A DNA stretch of 7,637 bases from Oscillospiraceae bacterium (GTDB taxonomy: Bacteria > Bacillota > Clostridia > UBA1381), in the NCBI GenBank assembly GCA_015068545.1, contig SVKH01000076.1, positions 1 to 7,637 on the forward strand, read 5' to 3'. This document shows, piece by piece, positions 6,669-7,637 of this stretch. The position numbers were made by a program, and so were the translations under genes. Position 1 is the first letter of the stretch. Each line of letters begins with the position of its first letter. Under the pieces are notes generated by a model. That model had not been told where the DNA came from. It made no database searches and worked only from the letters and a program-made list of their open reading frames with translations.

Positions 6669-6673
6669 GGAGG
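6669..6673 (+). promoter_or_regulatory. Ribosome binding site for the hemW GTG start
   Basis: GGAGG ends 8 bases before GTG 6682. The only nearby ATG (6677) is out of frame, 3 bases from the site, and reaches a stop after two codons. The GTG start also places the conserved N-terminus LYVHIPFC at the expected position. Confidence 0.75.
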
Positions 6674-6681
6674 TATATGTT

Positions 6682-7637
6682 GTGAGAGGACTGTATGTTC
6701 ACATACCATTTTGCCTGAAAAAGTGTAAATACTGTGATTTTTGCTCCTTTACTTTTTCTAAAGAGGATAAATTGGAATATCTTTCTGCTCTTTTTCGGAA
6801 TATGGATATGTATAAAGGAGAGAAAGTAGATACAGTGTTTATAGGTGGAGGAACGCCTACAAGCCTTGATGCTGAATCACTAAAGTTATTGCTTGATAGA
6901 ATTAACTCTACTTTAAATTTAGATAACTGCAGTGAATTTACTGTGGAAATGAATCCTAAGACCGTAGATGAAGATAAACTGCAGGTTTTAAAAAATGGTG
7001 GAGTGACAAGGCTAAGTGTGGGAGTTCAATCATTTTGTGATGAAGAACTGAAGAGAATAGGCAGAGTTCATACATCGCAAGAGGCAAAAGAAACTATTGA
7101 AATGATAAAAAATGCCGGCTTTGAAAATTTTAGTATAGATTTAATGAGTGCATTACCCGGTCAAACCTTAGATAGTTTTAAGTATTCTCTAGATACAGCA
7201 ATAGAGCTTAATCCAGCACATATTTCTTGCTATAGCCTTATACTTGAGGAAGGAACACCGCTTTATGAAGAATATATAAGAGGAGAGCTTAATCTTCCTG
7301 ACGAAGATACTGAAAGAGAAATGTATGATCTTGCCGTAAACACACTAAATAAGGCTGGGTATAAAAGGTATGAAATATCAAATTTCTCAAAGGAGAATTT
7401 CTCGTCAACTCATAATATAAAGTATTGGAAATGTATGGAATATATAGGCGTTGGACTTTCGGCGCATTCTTATTTAGATGTAAAAAGATTTTCTAATTCA
7501 TCTGATTTTGATGACTATGTTTCCGGTGATTTTTCAAGATATAATGAAGAAAAACTAGATAAAAAAGATATGATGTCCGAGTTTATGTTTATGGGACTTA
7601 GAATGAGCTGTGGAGTTTCTTCCGATGAATTTTTTAA
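6682..7637 (+). CDS. hemW: HemW-type radical SAM protein (coproporphyrinogen III oxidase-like), 5' part
   Basis: The frame is open from GTG 6682 to the window edge: 318 codons of an expected 370-380. HemW proteins resemble HemN but act as heme-binding chaperones that pass heme to target proteins rather than as coproporphyrinogen oxidase. The 4Fe-4S/SAM motif is Cys11, Cys15, Cys18 (PFCLKKCKYCDF). HemN's fourth motif Cys is Phe20 here, as in HemW, although Cys21 follows directly. GGGTP, which helps bind SAM, is at 55-59, EMNPKT at about 90-95, and the HNxxYW element typical of HemW at 244-249 (HNIKYW), followed by YIGVGLSAHSY. It follows a strong terminator, and I see no convincing promoter in the 30 bases between. 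HemN is less likely because the length and motif fit HemW, but such proteins are often misnamed HemN. The C-terminal domain is incomplete. Confidence 0.93.
   Translation, partial: MRGLYVHIPFCLKKCKYCDFCSFTFSKEDKLEYLSALFRNMDMYKGEKVDTVFIGGGTPTSLDAESLKLLLDRINSTLNLDNCSEFTVEMNPKTVDEDKLQVLKNGGVTRLSVGVQSFCDEELKRIGRVHTSQEAKETIEMIKNAGFENFSIDLMSALPGQTLDSFKYSLDTAIELNPAHISCYSLILEEGTPLYEEYIRGELNLPDEDTEREMYDLAVNTLNKAGYKRYEISNFSKENFSSTHNIKYWKCMEYIGVGLSAHSYLDVKRFSNSSDFDDYVSGDFSRYNEEKLDKKDMMSEFMFMGLRMSCGVSSDEFF

Noticed and set aside
6677..6685. Two-codon mini-ORF ATG TTG TGA overlapping the hemW start, as a regulatory leader
   Set aside because: The ATG is only 3 bases from GGAGG, too close for good initiation, and the arrangement is easily produced by chance.
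1..7637. Mobile element, CRISPR, tRNA, riboswitch or defence system
   Set aside because: All gaps are under 80 bases, base use is even, no terminal repeats or transposase motifs occur, and every long frame is a known housekeeping family or the CD1247-type protein.

Overview
All genes in this AT-rich window lie on the + strand, packed almost end to end, and show no sign of a mobile element, tRNA, rRNA or CRISPR array. Gene content and order (uppS-cdsA-dxr-rseP-ispG; a proline peptidase next to efp; a CD1247-type zinc-ribbon protein; hemW) point to a low-GC Gram-positive anaerobe of the class Clostridia. The species cannot be named from this sequence. The CD1247-type gene and the Bacillus-like EF-P loop are the best taxonomic hints.

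Region 1 (1-4415) is an isoprenoid and envelope operon: the 3' end of uppS (undecaprenyl diphosphate synthase), cdsA (CDP-diacylglycerol synthase), dxr (second step of the MEP pathway), rseP (site-2 intramembrane protease) and ispG (sixth MEP step). The first four are nearly contiguous or overlapping; ispG follows after 54 bases. Dxr and IspG help supply the isoprenoid units that UppS condenses into the C55 carrier lipid. CdsA makes the activated phospholipid precursor in the same membrane.

Region 2 (4451-6651) holds an M24 aminopeptidase of the Xaa-Pro type, efp (elongation factor P), and a small, extremely acidic zinc-ribbon protein of unknown function. The peptidase follows ispG after only 35 bases with no terminator. 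A clear sigma-A-like promoter (TTGAAA, 17 bases, TACAAT) precedes efp, so efp probably has its own start as well as read-through. A strong intrinsic terminator at 6623-6651 closes the unit.

Region 3 (6682-7637) is the 5' part of hemW, a radical-SAM heme chaperone family gene, starting at GTG and running off the window.

This is mostly ordinary housekeeping DNA. I found no convincing new system. The points most worth a second look are the very acidic CD1247-type protein (56 of 143 residues Asp/Glu, no Arg), the joining of the MEP/envelope operon directly to the peptidase-efp pair, and a probable TTG start for rseP with its ribosome binding site inside the end of dxr. No gap between genes exceeds 80 bases, so there is no long unexplained non-coding stretch.
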